Shown piece after piece: positions 7,716 to 15,827 of a stretch of DNA of 64,000 bases. How positions within the stretch are numbered: the first letter of the stretch is position 1; every line of letters starts with the position of its first letter. The stretch spans positions 248,001 to 312,000 of the forward strand of contig JAQSWY010000001.1 in assembly GCA_029266425.1 (NCBI GenBank). The letters are read 5' to 3'. The translations under genes were made by a program, and so were the position numbers. Under the pieces are notes generated by a model, which was not told where the DNA came from, searched no databases, and was given only the letters and a program-made list of their open reading frames with translations. This stretch comes from Xanthobacteraceae bacterium. Its GTDB lineage: Bacteria > Pseudomonadota > Alphaproteobacteria > Rhizobiales > Xanthobacteraceae.

Positions 7716-8414
7716 ATGTCCGTCATAGATTCCATCCGCAGCGGCCTCGCGCCGGTCCATCGCGAGGGCTATCCGTTCCTCCTGATCGGCGCCGGCGCCT
7801 CGGTACTGCTGCTCTGGCTCATCCCGCCGCTCGGCTGGATCGCGGTGCTGATCACCGCCTGGATCGCCTATTTCTTCCGCGATCCGGAGCGGGTCACTCC
7901 GTTGCGCGACGGGCTGATCGTGTCTCCGGCGGACGGAAGGGTCTGCCTCGTCGGCCCCGCCGTTCCGCCGCGCGAGCTCGATCTCGGCGATGCGCCGCTG
8001 CCGCGGGTGTGCATCTTCATGAACGTGTTCGACGTCCATGTGAACCGCGCGCCCATTGGCGGTCGCATCCTGCGCATCGCCTACAAGCCAGGCAAATTCC
8101 TCAGCGCCGATCTCGACAAGGCGAGCGAGGACAATGAGCGCAGCGGCATGGTGCTGGAGACGCCGATCGGCGTCGTCGGCGTGGTGCAGATCGCGGGCCT
8201 GGTGGCGCGGCGCATCGTCTCCTTCGTGCGCGAGGGCGAGGCCATCGGCACCGGGGAGCGCTACGGACTGATCCGCTTCGGCTCGCGGGTCGATGTCTAT
8301 CTTCCCGCCGGCACCCGCCCGGCGGTTGCCGAGGGGCAGCGCGCCATAGCCGGCGAGACCATCATTGCCGATCTCGCCGCGCCTGCGCGCGAGCTCGCCT
8401 TTCGTGTAAGCTGA
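7716..8414 (+). CDS. psd: Phosphatidylserine decarboxylase proenzyme
   Basis: The enzyme converts phosphatidylserine to phosphatidylethanolamine at the inner membrane. The 232-residue protein starts at the ATG at 7716, preceded by GGAAGG. Its N-terminal membrane segment (FLLIGAGASVLLLWLIPPL) is followed by FFRDPER, VSPADGRV and FMNVFDVHVNRAP. The C-terminal FGSRVDVYLP holds the Gly-Ser cleavage site where the pyruvoyl group forms. This is the short bacterial type. The next gene is pssA, the preceding step of the same pathway, 25 bp away. Confidence 0.95.
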   Translation: MSVIDSIRSGLAPVHREGYPFLLIGAGASVLLLWLIPPLGWIAVLITAWIAYFFRDPERVTPLRDGLIVSPADGRVCLVGPAVPPRELDLGDAPLPRVCIFMNVFDVHVNRAPIGGRILRIAYKPGKFLSADLDKASEDNERSGMVLETPIGVVGVVQIAGLVARRIVSFVREGEAIGTGERYGLIRFGSRVDVYLPAGTRPAVAEGQRAIAGETIIADLAAPARELAFRVS

Positions 8415-8439
8415 ACGTTCCAGCTTAAGGACTGCGCCC

Positions 8440-9333
8440 ATGACGAACCCGTTTCCGCCCTTCGACCCCGATCTCGGGGACGTGCCGGAGCCGAAGCGCC
8501 GCCGCTTCCAGGCGGTGCCGATCCGCGTGCTGGTGCCGAACCTCGTCACGCTGCTCGCGCTGTGCGCCGGCTTGACCGGCATCCGCATGGCGATCGAGGG
8601 GCGGCTGGAGCTGGCGCTCGCCTCCATCGTGCTCGCCGCGGTGCTGGACGGCATGGACGGGCGCCTCGCCCGGATGCTGCACGGAACCTCGCGCTTCGGC
8701 GCCGAGCTCGACAGCCTGTCGGACTTCGTCTGCTTCGGCGTCGCGCCGGGCCTCGTGCTTTACATGTGGGGCCTGGAGACGCTGGGCTCGGTCGGCTGGA
8801 TCGCGGCACTGGCCTTCGCCATCTGCGCCGCGCTGCGCCTCGCCCGCTTCAACGTGATGCTGGAAGACCCCAACAAGCCGCCCTTCGCCGGGGACTTCTT
8901 CACCGGCGTGCCGGCGCCGGCCGGCGCCATCTGCGTGCTGCTGCCGGTCTATCTGGAGCTGATCGGCCTGCCGCGCCTCATCGCCTCGCCGGCGGTGGCG
9001 GCTGCCTATTGCCTCGCCATCGCGCTGCTCATGGTCTCGCGCCTGCCGGCCTTCTCCGGCAAGCGGCTCGGCAGCCGGATTCCCCGCGACGCGGTGCTGC
9101 CGCTCTTCGTCTGCGTGGTGCTGTTCGTTGCGATCCTGGTCACCTGGCCCTGGCCGGTGCTGGCGGTGCTCGTCATCGGCTATCTCGCCACGCTGCCCCT
9201 CTCGGTGATGCGCTACGCCCAACTCGCCCGCGACTATGCCGCGACCCACCCGCAGGCGGCGGCGGGAGCGGTGGAGGAACTGGTGCTGACGGATGATGAC
9301 GGCGTCGAGGATCGGCCGGACCGGTTGAACTGA
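8440..9333 (+). CDS. pssA: CDP-diacylglycerol--serine O-phosphatidyltransferase
   Basis: The enzyme makes phosphatidylserine from CDP-diacylglycerol and serine. The 297-residue polytopic membrane protein has the CDP-alcohol phosphotransferase motif DGx2ARx8Gx3Dx3D, read as DGRLARMLHGTSRFGAELD followed by SLSD. About seven hydrophobic segments follow. Its product feeds psd just upstream, and the two genes form one operon. Confidence 0.95.
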   Translation: MTNPFPPFDPDLGDVPEPKRRRFQAVPIRVLVPNLVTLLALCAGLTGIRMAIEGRLELALASIVLAAVLDGMDGRLARMLHGTSRFGAELDSLSDFVCFGVAPGLVLYMWGLETLGSVGWIAALAFAICAALRLARFNVMLEDPNKPPFAGDFFTGVPAPAGAICVLLPVYLELIGLPRLIASPAVAAAYCLAIALLMVSRLPAFSGKRLGSRIPRDAVLPLFVCVVLFVAILVTWPWPVLAVLVIGYLATLPLSVMRYAQLARDYAATHPQAAAGAVEELVLTDDDGVEDRPDRLN

Positions 9334-9356
9334 GGGCCGGTCGCCATCGGCTTCAA

Positions 9357-9457
9357 CCTCCTTCGAGGCTCGCTTCGCTCGCACCTCAGGATGAGGTTCA
9401 TCCATAGAACGTCCTCATCCCGAGGTGCCCACGCAACGCGTGGGCCTCGAAGGATGT
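9357..9457. repeat. Paired hairpin repeat (CTTCGAGG...CCTCAGGATGAGG family)
   Basis: Two roughly 40-bp units face each other. Each reads CATCC[T/C]GAGGTGC, a short self-complementary variable stem, then CTCGAAGGATG. In the right unit the stem is CCCACGCAACGCGTGGG. It lies 3' of pssA. Confidence 0.8.
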
Positions 9458-9480
9458 TCACGCAGATCGCGGGTAAGAGG

Positions 9481-9699
9481 TCAGCGCGACCAGCCGGCCA
9501 TCGCGGCGACACGGGCGGCGAGCGGGGCGCCGGGGAAGGCCTGGCGCAACAGGCGCAGCGCTTCGGCATCCGAGCGCGGGCGGGCGGCGGCGAGATGCTT
9601 CGTCATCAGATGCGCAAGCGAGGCCGGCTCGGACGGACTGCGGCTGCCCGCCGGTACTGATCCGCCCGACGAGGACACGCCCGACACTTGCAGCATCAT
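9481..9699 (-). CDS. Small hypothetical protein
   Basis: The 72-residue frame begins MMLQVSGVSSSGG and has a Ser/Pro/Gly-rich N-terminus followed by a plausible alpha-helical part (SLAHLMTKHLAAARPRSDAE and ALRLLRQAFP). Codon use matches that of the neighbours. No family is recognised. It stands alone between a repeat and a 247-bp gap with no other coding signal. Confidence 0.5.
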   Translation of the reverse strand: MMLQVSGVSSSGGSVPAGSRSPSEPASLAHLMTKHLAAARPRSDAEALRLLRQAFPGAPLAARVAAMAGWSR

Positions 9700-9946
9700 G
9701 ACCTCCTCCGATGGCAGGGCCGAATCAATCGGTTCCGCTCATGGACAAGATGATTGGCTTCGCGCGTTAACGCATCCTTTATTTATCTCGCCCGGCGAAG
9801 TATCTCCCGCTCGCGCAGCGTAAATCGCTGCGAGGCAAAGAGTTTCCGGGCATTCACTATTTAATGAAGCTTGGCTCTGGCGCACTCCCTCACCCAGTCG
9901 GGCAAAGGAGGCCAATTTGTCGGGAAGCGCGCCGGCAGGCGGCGCC

Positions 9947-10549
9947 TTACAACCGCACCATGGTGATCTTGCCGCCATCGGCGGTGGCGACGCCGTCATA
10001 GCGTCCGCCGCCCGCGGGCTGCAGGCGCGCGGTGACCTTGCCGAGATGGTTCTGCAGGACCAGTTCATTGCCCCACATGTCCCAGCCCTTGGTCATGAAG
10101 ATGTCGTTCGGGCAGGAGAGGTCGGCGGCGGCGGCAAGGCCGGACATGCCCTGGCTGGTCGAGAGCGTCACCGGGCAGGTCTTCTGTCCGCCATCCCAGG
10201 AGAAGTTCCATTTGCCGGCGAGCTGTGAGCGCGCTGCGCCCGGCTCGGCATAGGCGACCCCGCCCGGCGCAGTGGCGGCCGGCGGCGGGTTGAGCGCGAC
10301 GCTGTTATTGGCGGTCGAGGGCTTCGGCGTCACCGCAGCACCGGCGGTGGCGGCGCCGGCGCCATAGGTGGGCCGCGCGGCGGGCACCGCCGAGCTTTCC
10401 ACCGAGCCGGTCGGCGCCGGGGTGATCTGCGCGTTTTCCATGGGCGAAGGCGAGGAATTGGAGGCCGAACCGAACCCGTCGAGAACTGTGCTGCAGCCTG
10501 CCAACAGCAGGGCGGCGGCGCTCGTTGCCGCAAGGGTGGTGGCGTTCAT
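9947..10549 (-). CDS. Outer-membrane lipoprotein, protease inhibitor Inh/Omp19-like
   Basis: The 200-residue precursor has a signal with lipobox LLAGC (cysteine about residue 19), a Ser/Pro/Ala-rich linker, and a C-terminal Inh-type beta-barrel domain starting GKWNFSWDGGQKTCPVTLS. It includes two cysteines (TCPV and LSCPND) spaced as in the family's disulfide. Brucella Omp19 and AprI-type inhibitors share this layout. It is likely anchored in the outer membrane and facing the periplasm. Confidence 0.8.
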   Translation of the reverse strand: MNATTLAATSAAALLLAGCSTVLDGFGSASNSSPSPMENAQITPAPTGSVESSAVPAARPTYGAGAATAGAAVTPKPSTANNSVALNPPPAATAPGGVAYAEPGAARSQLAGKWNFSWDGGQKTCPVTLSTSQGMSGLAAAADLSCPNDIFMTKGWDMWGNELVLQNHLGKVTARLQPAGGGRYDGVATADGGKITMVRL

Positions 10550-10855
10550 TCAGTCAACTCCTCGTCACGGCCCGCACCGTGCGCTGCCCCCGGGCGCGGC
10601 AAGTACGCAGCCGCGCCTCATCTCTTTCGCCCGCTTCCGTGCGTCGTCTTCTTCGTGTCGTCCTCGTGACCCTTGTCGGCGATGATCGTGGCGCCAGCAT
10701 GACCCCGCAATGGCCGATAGGGCAAGCCGGCAAATTCACTATTGATGTTCAACAAAGCCTTAAGGCGCCCGGGCCGCGCGAACGCATGCGCGTCGGCAAT
10801 GGACGCTGCGTCCCGTTGGCGCTATCTGGCGGTGCAACATCGATGAGGAGGCCGC
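10550..10855. other. Intergenic region, 306 bp, between divergent genes
   Basis: This is the shared upstream region of the Omp19-like gene (left) and the SDR gene (right). I see no open frame with coding character and no repeat. Promoters for both genes must lie here, but no convincing -35/-10 pair was identified. Confidence 0.6.
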
Positions 10856-11626
10856 ATGTACCAGATGCTCGATCCGTCCACGCTCAGGGTCCTCGTGACC
10901 GGCGCCACCTCCGGCATCGGCGCGTCGACCGCCCGTCGTTTCGCGCGCGCCGGCGCCCATGTGGTCGGCACCGGCCGACGCGCCGACCGGCTGATCGCGC
11001 TGCGTGACGAGCTCGGCCCGCGCTTCCATCCGCTCGAACTCGATGTGCGCGACAACTCCGCGGTGACGACGGCGCTGGCAGCACTTCCCGAAGCCTTCGC
11101 CGGCCTGAACGTGGTGTTCGCCAATGCCGGCCTCGCGCTCGGCCTCGAGCCCGCGCACCGCGCCCGGCTCGACGATTGGGAGGACATGGTCGACACCAAC
11201 ATCAAGGGCCTGCTCTATACGGTGCGCGCGACCCTGCCCGGCATGGTGGAGCGCGGCGAGGGCCATGTGGTGTTCACCGGCTCGGTGGCCGGCGACTATC
11301 CCTATCCCGGCGGTAACGCGTATGGCGGCACCAAGGCGTTCGTAAAGCAATACGCGCTGAACCTGATCGCCGATCTCGCCGGCACCGGCGTGCGCGTCAC
11401 CAATATAGAGCCGGGCATGGTGGAGACCGAGTTCTCGCTGGTGCGATTCCATGGCGATGCCGACCGTTCGGACACGGTCTATGCCAACACCCAACCGCTC
11501 TCCGGCGAGGACATCGCCGAGCAGATCTTCTTCTGCTGCACCACCCCGCGCCACGTGAACATCAATCGCCTGCAGGTCTTCCCGACCGCGCAGACCTTCT
11601 CGCCGTTTACGATCAAGCGGGGGTGA
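10856..11626 (+). CDS. SDR-family NADP-dependent 3-hydroxy acid dehydrogenase (YdfG-like)
   Basis: The 256-residue classical short-chain dehydrogenase has the Rossmann motif TGATSGIG near its N-terminus, NAG at FANAGLAL, the catalytic serine in FTGSVAGDYPYPG and the YGGTK catalytic pair. The sequence after the active site (IEPGMVETEFSLVRFHGDA) closely follows YdfG, which oxidises L-allo-threonine and 3-hydroxypropionate. TGAGGAGG precedes the ATG. It is cytosolic. Confidence 0.88.
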   Translation: MYQMLDPSTLRVLVTGATSGIGASTARRFARAGAHVVGTGRRADRLIALRDELGPRFHPLELDVRDNSAVTTALAALPEAFAGLNVVFANAGLALGLEPAHRARLDDWEDMVDTNIKGLLYTVRATLPGMVERGEGHVVFTGSVAGDYPYPGGNAYGGTKAFVKQYALNLIADLAGTGVRVTNIEPGMVETEFSLVRFHGDADRSDTVYANTQPLSGEDIAEQIFFCCTTPRHVNINRLQVFPTAQTFSPFTIKRG

Positions 11627-11640
11627 CGCTGTCACCAGGC

Positions 11641-11743
11641 CGTCATCCCGGCCGCAGGCGAAGCCGGAGAGCCGGGATCGCGTGAAGTCCCGCGCATAAT
11701 CTTCCTGTGATCCCGGATCGGCCTTCGGCTGTCCGGGATGACA
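11641..11743. repeat. Inverted repeat of the GTCATCCCGG...CCGGGATGAC family
   Basis: The outer arms CGTCATCCCGG and CCGGGATGACAGCG pair. Each half also contains an internal short hairpin (GGCCGCAGGCGAAGCC and CGGCCTTCGGCTG). It lies between the convergent SDR and chrA genes, five bases from the chrA stop. Confidence 0.75.
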
Positions 11744-11748
11744 GCGCG

Positions 11749-12966
11749 TCAAAGCACCACCGCCCCCATCACCGCAGCGCCGATCACCACTGCCCAGGGC
11801 GGCACGCGCCACAGCGCCAGCGCGAGATAGGCGAGGAGCGCCACCGCGAAGGCGCGCCCCGAGGTGACGCCCGCGCTCACCACCGGATCCCAGAACGCCG
11901 CGCCGAGCAGGCCGACCACGGCGGCATTGACGCCGCCCAGCATGTTCTGCGCCCGCTCGTCCGCCGCGATCCGCGCCCAGAACGGCAAGGCGCCATAGAC
12001 CAGCAGCGCCGAGGGCAGGAACATCGCGATCAGGGCGATGGTGGCGCCGAGCGCACCATTGGGCGGCGTCGGCATCATCGCCCCGACATAGGCGGCGAAG
12101 CTGAAAAGCGGGCCTGGCACCGCCTGCACCGCGCCATAGCCGGCAAGGAAGGCCTCGCGCGTCAGCCCGCCGGGGTGCACCAGCTCGGCCTCGATCAGCG
12201 GCAGCACCACATGGCCGCCGCCGAACACCAGCGAGCCGGCGCGGTAGAGCGCGTCCGTGAGCCTAAGCGCACCGTCGCCGCTCGCCTGGGCCAGCAGCGG
12301 AAGGCCGATCAGCAGCACGGCGAACAGCACGAGCGAGGCCAGCGCGGCGTGGCGCGGCACCGTGACCCGGAGCGGCTCGCCGGCCGGTCGCGGGGGCAGC
12401 CGCAGCAAGGCGAGCCCGGCGAGCGCCCCGGCGACCAGCACCGCGATCTGTCCGATCGCGCCGGGCAGCGTTGCCGCCGCGGCGGCGGCGATGAGCGCGA
12501 TGGTCTGGCGCGGGCGGTCGGGGCAGAGCGTGCTCGCCATGCCGAGCACGGCATGCGCCACCACGGCGGCGGCCGCGGCCTTCAGCCCGGCGAGCCAGCC
12601 GGCATCGCTCAGCGCGCCGAGGCTGTCCACGCCATAGGCGAAGCCGAGCATCAGCAATGCCGAAGGAATGGTGAAGCCGAGCCATGCCGCGGCCATCCCC
12701 GGCAGGCCGGCGCGCATCAGACCGAGCGCCATGCCGACCTGGCTGGAGGCAGGGCCGGGCAGGAACTGGCAGAGCGCGACGAGATCGGCATATGCGGCAT
12801 CCGTCAGCCACTGCCGCCGCACCACGAACGCCTCACGGAAATATCCGAGATGCGCCACCGGCCCGCCGAACGAAGTGAGGCCGAGCTTGAGGAAGGCGAA
12901 GAGCACCTCGCTGGCGGAACCGCGCGGCGATGTGGTGTCGGCGGGAAGGGAAGGGGCGTTGCTCAT
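11749..12966 (-). CDS. chrA: Chromate transporter ChrA (long chain)
   Basis: The 405-residue inner-membrane protein has the duplicated CHR domain of long-chain ChrA. The first copy shows FGGPVAHLGYF and QFLPGPASSQVGMALG. The second shows VFGGGHVVLPLIEAE and AVQAVPGPLFSFAAYVG. About ten hydrophobic helices are present. The family exports chromate; the natural substrate here is not certain. No chrB-like regulator is adjacent. Confidence 0.93.
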   Translation of the reverse strand: MSNAPSLPADTTSPRGSASEVLFAFLKLGLTSFGGPVAHLGYFREAFVVRRQWLTDAAYADLVALCQFLPGPASSQVGMALGLMRAGLPGMAAAWLGFTIPSALLMLGFAYGVDSLGALSDAGWLAGLKAAAAAVVAHAVLGMASTLCPDRPRQTIALIAAAAAATLPGAIGQIAVLVAGALAGLALLRLPPRPAGEPLRVTVPRHAALASLVLFAVLLIGLPLLAQASGDGALRLTDALYRAGSLVFGGGHVVLPLIEAELVHPGGLTREAFLAGYGAVQAVPGPLFSFAAYVGAMMPTPPNGALGATIALIAMFLPSALLVYGALPFWARIAADERAQNMLGGVNAAVVGLLGAAFWDPVVSAGVTSGRAFAVALLAYLALALWRVPPWAVVIGAAVMGAVVL

Positions 12967-13025
12967 GGGCGAGCGATAGCAAGCTTCGACGACGCCTGCA
13001 TCAAGGTAAGGGCATTCTGCGCGAA

Positions 13026-13122
13026 CATCCTTCGAGGCCGGCCGCTGGCCGGCACCTCATGATGAGGTTGATCTCAATAGCAACCTCATCCTGAGGTGCG
13101 AGCGCAGTGAGCCTCGAAGGAT
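13026..13122. repeat. Paired hairpin repeat (CTCGAAGGATG family)
   Basis: The left unit has the variable stem CCGGCCGCTGGCCGG and the right unit CGAGCGCAGTGAG. The conserved boundaries CATCCTTCGAGG and CCTCATCCTGAGGTGC are intact. It lies between the 5' end of chrA and the 3' end of the LysR gene. Confidence 0.8.
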
Positions 13123-13142
13123 CTTTAAGCCGAGCGACTCAC

Positions 13143-14015
13143 TTACGCCGCCTCCACCGCCAACGGGCCGGTGGAGAGCGCGGCGCGGAAGGTGTCGGCG
13201 AGGCGCCGCGCGGCGGCGGAGGCGGCGGGTGCCAGCAGCAGCCCGATCTCGATGTCCGGCAGCGGCGGCAAGCCCTCGGCGGCGCCGAGGCGGCGCCATT
13301 CGGGCGGCGCCGCGCATTCCGCCATGGCGGTGATGCACAGGCCCGTCTCCACCGCCGAATAGATGCCGCCATTCGAGGACGAGGTGCAGGCAACCCGCCA
13401 GGCGCGGCCGGAGGCATCGAGCGCGGCGGATATATGCGGGCGGGCGCGGCAGCCGGTCGGGAACAGTGCGAGCGGCAGGGGATCGCTGCGCTCCGGCCTG
13501 TGGCCACGGGCGGCAAGCCAGAGCAGCTTCTCACGCTTCAGAAGTTCGCCGGTCGGGCGCGCCTTGTCGCGGGTGATGAGCGCGATGTCGAGATGACCGC
13601 GTTCCACCTCCGGTTCCAGCGTCTTGGAGAGCTCGCAGCGGATCGAGATCTCGACGCGCGGATAAGCGGCGGCGAAGCGGGCGATGGTCGGGGTGAAATA
13701 GGCGTCGACATAGTCGTCCGGCATGCCGAGCCGAACGCTGCCCTCCGGCGTGCCGCCCTTGAGGTCGGCGAGCGCCTCGCTCTCGAAGGCGAGCAGGCGG
13801 CGCGCATGGGCGACCAGCCGCTCGCCGGTCTCGGTCAGCGAGATGCCGCGCCGCGAGCGCTCCAGCAAGCGAACGCCGAGGCTCTCCTCGAGCTGGGCGA
13901 TGCGCGCGGAGACCGCCGACTGGGTGCGCCCGACCCGTTCTGCCGCCGCGGTGAAGCCCCCGAAATCGACGATGGCGATCAGCATGCCGAGCGATTCCGT
14001 ATCGAGATGGCGCAT
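13143..14015 (-). CDS. LysR-family transcriptional regulator
   Basis: The 290-residue protein has an N-terminal winged helix (FTAAAERVGRTQSAVSARIA followed by QLEESLG) and a C-terminal LysR substrate-binding domain (GSVRLGMPDDYVDAYF onwards). The start at 14015 is supported by GGGAGA seven bases upstream. It is divergent from an EamA exporter gene, a standard arrangement in which the regulator controls its neighbour from the shared intergenic region. The inducer is unknown. Confidence 0.9.
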   Translation of the reverse strand: MRHLDTESLGMLIAIVDFGGFTAAAERVGRTQSAVSARIAQLEESLGVRLLERSRRGISLTETGERLVAHARRLLAFESEALADLKGGTPEGSVRLGMPDDYVDAYFTPTIARFAAAYPRVEISIRCELSKTLEPEVERGHLDIALITRDKARPTGELLKREKLLWLAARGHRPERSDPLPLALFPTGCRARPHISAALDASGRAWRVACTSSSNGGIYSAVETGLCITAMAECAAPPEWRRLGAAEGLPPLPDIEIGLLLAPAASAAARRLADTFRAALSTGPLAVEAA

Positions 14016-14081
14016 CGTCGTCTCCCTTGTCTTGGGCGTGATCCTTGGGCGTGACCGCCGCTCAGACACAGGGAAATTCAT

Positions 14082-14096
14082 ATCATCTTTTATGAT
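14082..14096. promoter_or_regulatory. Candidate LysR-type binding palindrome
   Basis: ATCATCTTTTATGAT is a perfect ATCAT-N5-ATGAT palindrome, and the surrounding bases fit the T-N11-A LysR box. It lies in an unusually AT-rich patch between the LysR gene (start 14015) and the EamA gene (start 14230), where an autoregulatory and activating site is expected. Confidence 0.55.
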
Positions 14097-14229
14097 GTAT
14101 CGACAAAATAAATTTGCTTTTACGATTTGAGCGCAAGGTATAGACAACAGCACGGACGATGCCCGCGTGCTGCGTCGTCTCCGGCCCCGACACTTCGGCC
14201 GATACTCGTGCGCTTTCAAGAGTTCCGCA

Positions 14230-15258
14230 ATGTCACCCCCGCCTCCCGCCTCCGTCGCGCTCTCGCCGCTCGATGAGCGCGCCCTCACGCCTGTCGTCAC
14301 GACCGAGGGTGGTGAGGAGGCGCGGCTGCGCCGTCAGGCGTTCATCGCGGTGCTGGTGGCGGCGGGTTGCATCGGCTTCTCCCCGATCTTCGTGCGCCTT
14401 GCCGACACCGGCCCAGCGGCGATCGGCTTCTGGCGCATGCTGTTCGCAATCGGCCCGACGGCGCTGTGGGCCTATGCGGAATGGCGGTCCGCGAAGGCGC
14501 GTCACCTTGCCGTCGCGAGCCCGAACACCCGGTTGCGCCCGTTCAGTCGCCGGCAGTTCGCCTTCGGCACCCTGGCCGGCCTGTTCTTCGCCGCCGACCT
14601 CGTCTTCTTCCATGCCGCGATCGCCAACACCAGCACCGCCAACAGCGTGCTGCTCGGCAACATGGCGCCGGTGTTCGTCCTGCTGTTCGCCTGGGCCTGC
14701 CTAGGCGAGCGCCCGACGCTCGGCCTGTTCATCGCGCTCATCCTGTCGATGGCCGGCTCGGCGGTCATCGTGCTCGACAGCGCCGGCAGCACCACCGGCA
14801 TGAACAGCCTCATCGGCGACGTGTTCGCGGCGGGCGCGGCCGCCTGTTATGCCGCCTATATGATCGTAGTGCGCGTCATGCGCCGCGGCGGCCGCCAGGC
14901 TGCGGGCAATACGAGCGCCGCGCTCGGCGGCGGCATGGTGGCGCTGATCTCGACCGCGACCGGCGCCGTGTTCTGCCTCGCTTATGCGCTTGCCGCGGGC
15001 GAGAAGATCATCCCCGCCAGCCTCACCGGCTTCCTCGCCGTGGCCGGCCTCGGCATCGTGGCCCATGCCTTCGGCCAGGGGCTGGCCACCTTCGCGCTAG
15101 GCCGGCTCTCTGCCGGCACCATCTCGGTCGTGCTGCTCCTGCAGATCGTGATCGGCATCTCGATGGCGGCGCTGATGTTCGGCGAAGTGCCCTCGCTCAC
15201 CGTGCTGTTCGGCGGCGGCCTCATCGTCGCCGGCGTGGTCGCGGTGCGCCCGCGCTGA
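14230..15258 (+). CDS. EamA-family (DMT superfamily) transporter
   Basis: The 342-residue protein has about ten transmembrane helices in two EamA repeats. The first begins AFIAVLVAAGCIGFSPIFV and the second LIGDVFAAGAAACYAAYMIV. The start at 14230 (MSPPPPASV) was chosen because the extra N-terminal residues of longer frames are not family-like. The family includes amino-acid and metabolite exporters. The divergent LysR gene is the probable regulator; the substrate is unknown. Confidence 0.85.
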   Translation: MSPPPPASVALSPLDERALTPVVTTEGGEEARLRRQAFIAVLVAAGCIGFSPIFVRLADTGPAAIGFWRMLFAIGPTALWAYAEWRSAKARHLAVASPNTRLRPFSRRQFAFGTLAGLFFAADLVFFHAAIANTSTANSVLLGNMAPVFVLLFAWACLGERPTLGLFIALILSMAGSAVIVLDSAGSTTGMNSLIGDVFAAGAAACYAAYMIVVRVMRRGGRQAAGNTSAALGGGMVALISTATGAVFCLAYALAAGEKIIPASLTGFLAVAGLGIVAHAFGQGLATFALGRLSAGTISVVLLLQIVIGISMAALMFGEVPSLTVLFGGGLIVAGVVAVRPR

Positions 15259-15318
15259 CACCCCCTTGCGGTCGTGCCCGCGCGGGTCTACCTGCGAGGG
15301 CAGCAAGGGAGCAGGACG

Positions 15319-15657
15319 ATGGAACAGAACCCGTTTGGCGGTGTGATCGAGCATCTCTCGGTCGAGGAGGTCAAGGCGGGACTGGAGGACGGCTCCATCC
15401 TGCTGGTCGATGTGCGAGAGCCGAACGAACTCGCCGCCGAGCGCATCCCCGGCGCGGTGGACTTCCCGCTTTCCGCGTTCGACGCCGAAGCCCTTCCGGA
15501 TCCGGGCGAGAAGACGCTGGTCTTCTCCTGCCGCTCCGGCCAGCGCTCGCAAAAGGCCGCCGCCGCGGCGCAGGCCGCCGGCCACGACCGGCACCACCAC
15601 ATGGCAGGCGGGCTATTGGCTTGGAAGGCGGCCGGGTTCGCGACCGACGTCGGGTGA
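15319..15657 (+). CDS. Rhodanese-like sulfurtransferase
   Basis: The single-domain 112-residue rhodanese has VDVREPNE early and the active-site loop CRSGQRS, in which the cysteine would carry the persulfide. AAGGGAGCAGGACG precedes the ATG. HHHMAGGLLAWKAAG at the C-terminus is typical of small cytosolic rhodaneses. The acceptor is unknown. Confidence 0.88.
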   Translation: MEQNPFGGVIEHLSVEEVKAGLEDGSILLVDVREPNELAAERIPGAVDFPLSAFDAEALPDPGEKTLVFSCRSGQRSQKAAAAAQAAGHDRHHHMAGGLLAWKAAGFATDVG

Positions 15658-15673
15658 CGTCGCACGGCTTGAG

Positions 15674-15808
15674 CATCCTTCGAGGCACGGCCTTGCCGTG
15701 CGCCTCGGGATGAGGCGCATTCACAAGAACAACCTCATCCTGAGGTGCGAGCGCACGGGTCTTGCCTTTGGCAAGCCCGAGGACAGGCTCCGCGAGCCTC
15801 GAAGGATG
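15674..15808. repeat. Paired hairpin repeat, long version
   Basis: It has the same conserved edges as the other copies, but the right unit is enlarged by an inner hairpin (GTCTTGCCTTTGGCAAG). The left variable stem is CACGGCCTTGCCGTG. It lies between convergent rhodanese and aminotransferase genes. Confidence 0.8.
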
Positions 15809-15827
15809 TTCATGCAGAACATCCCTC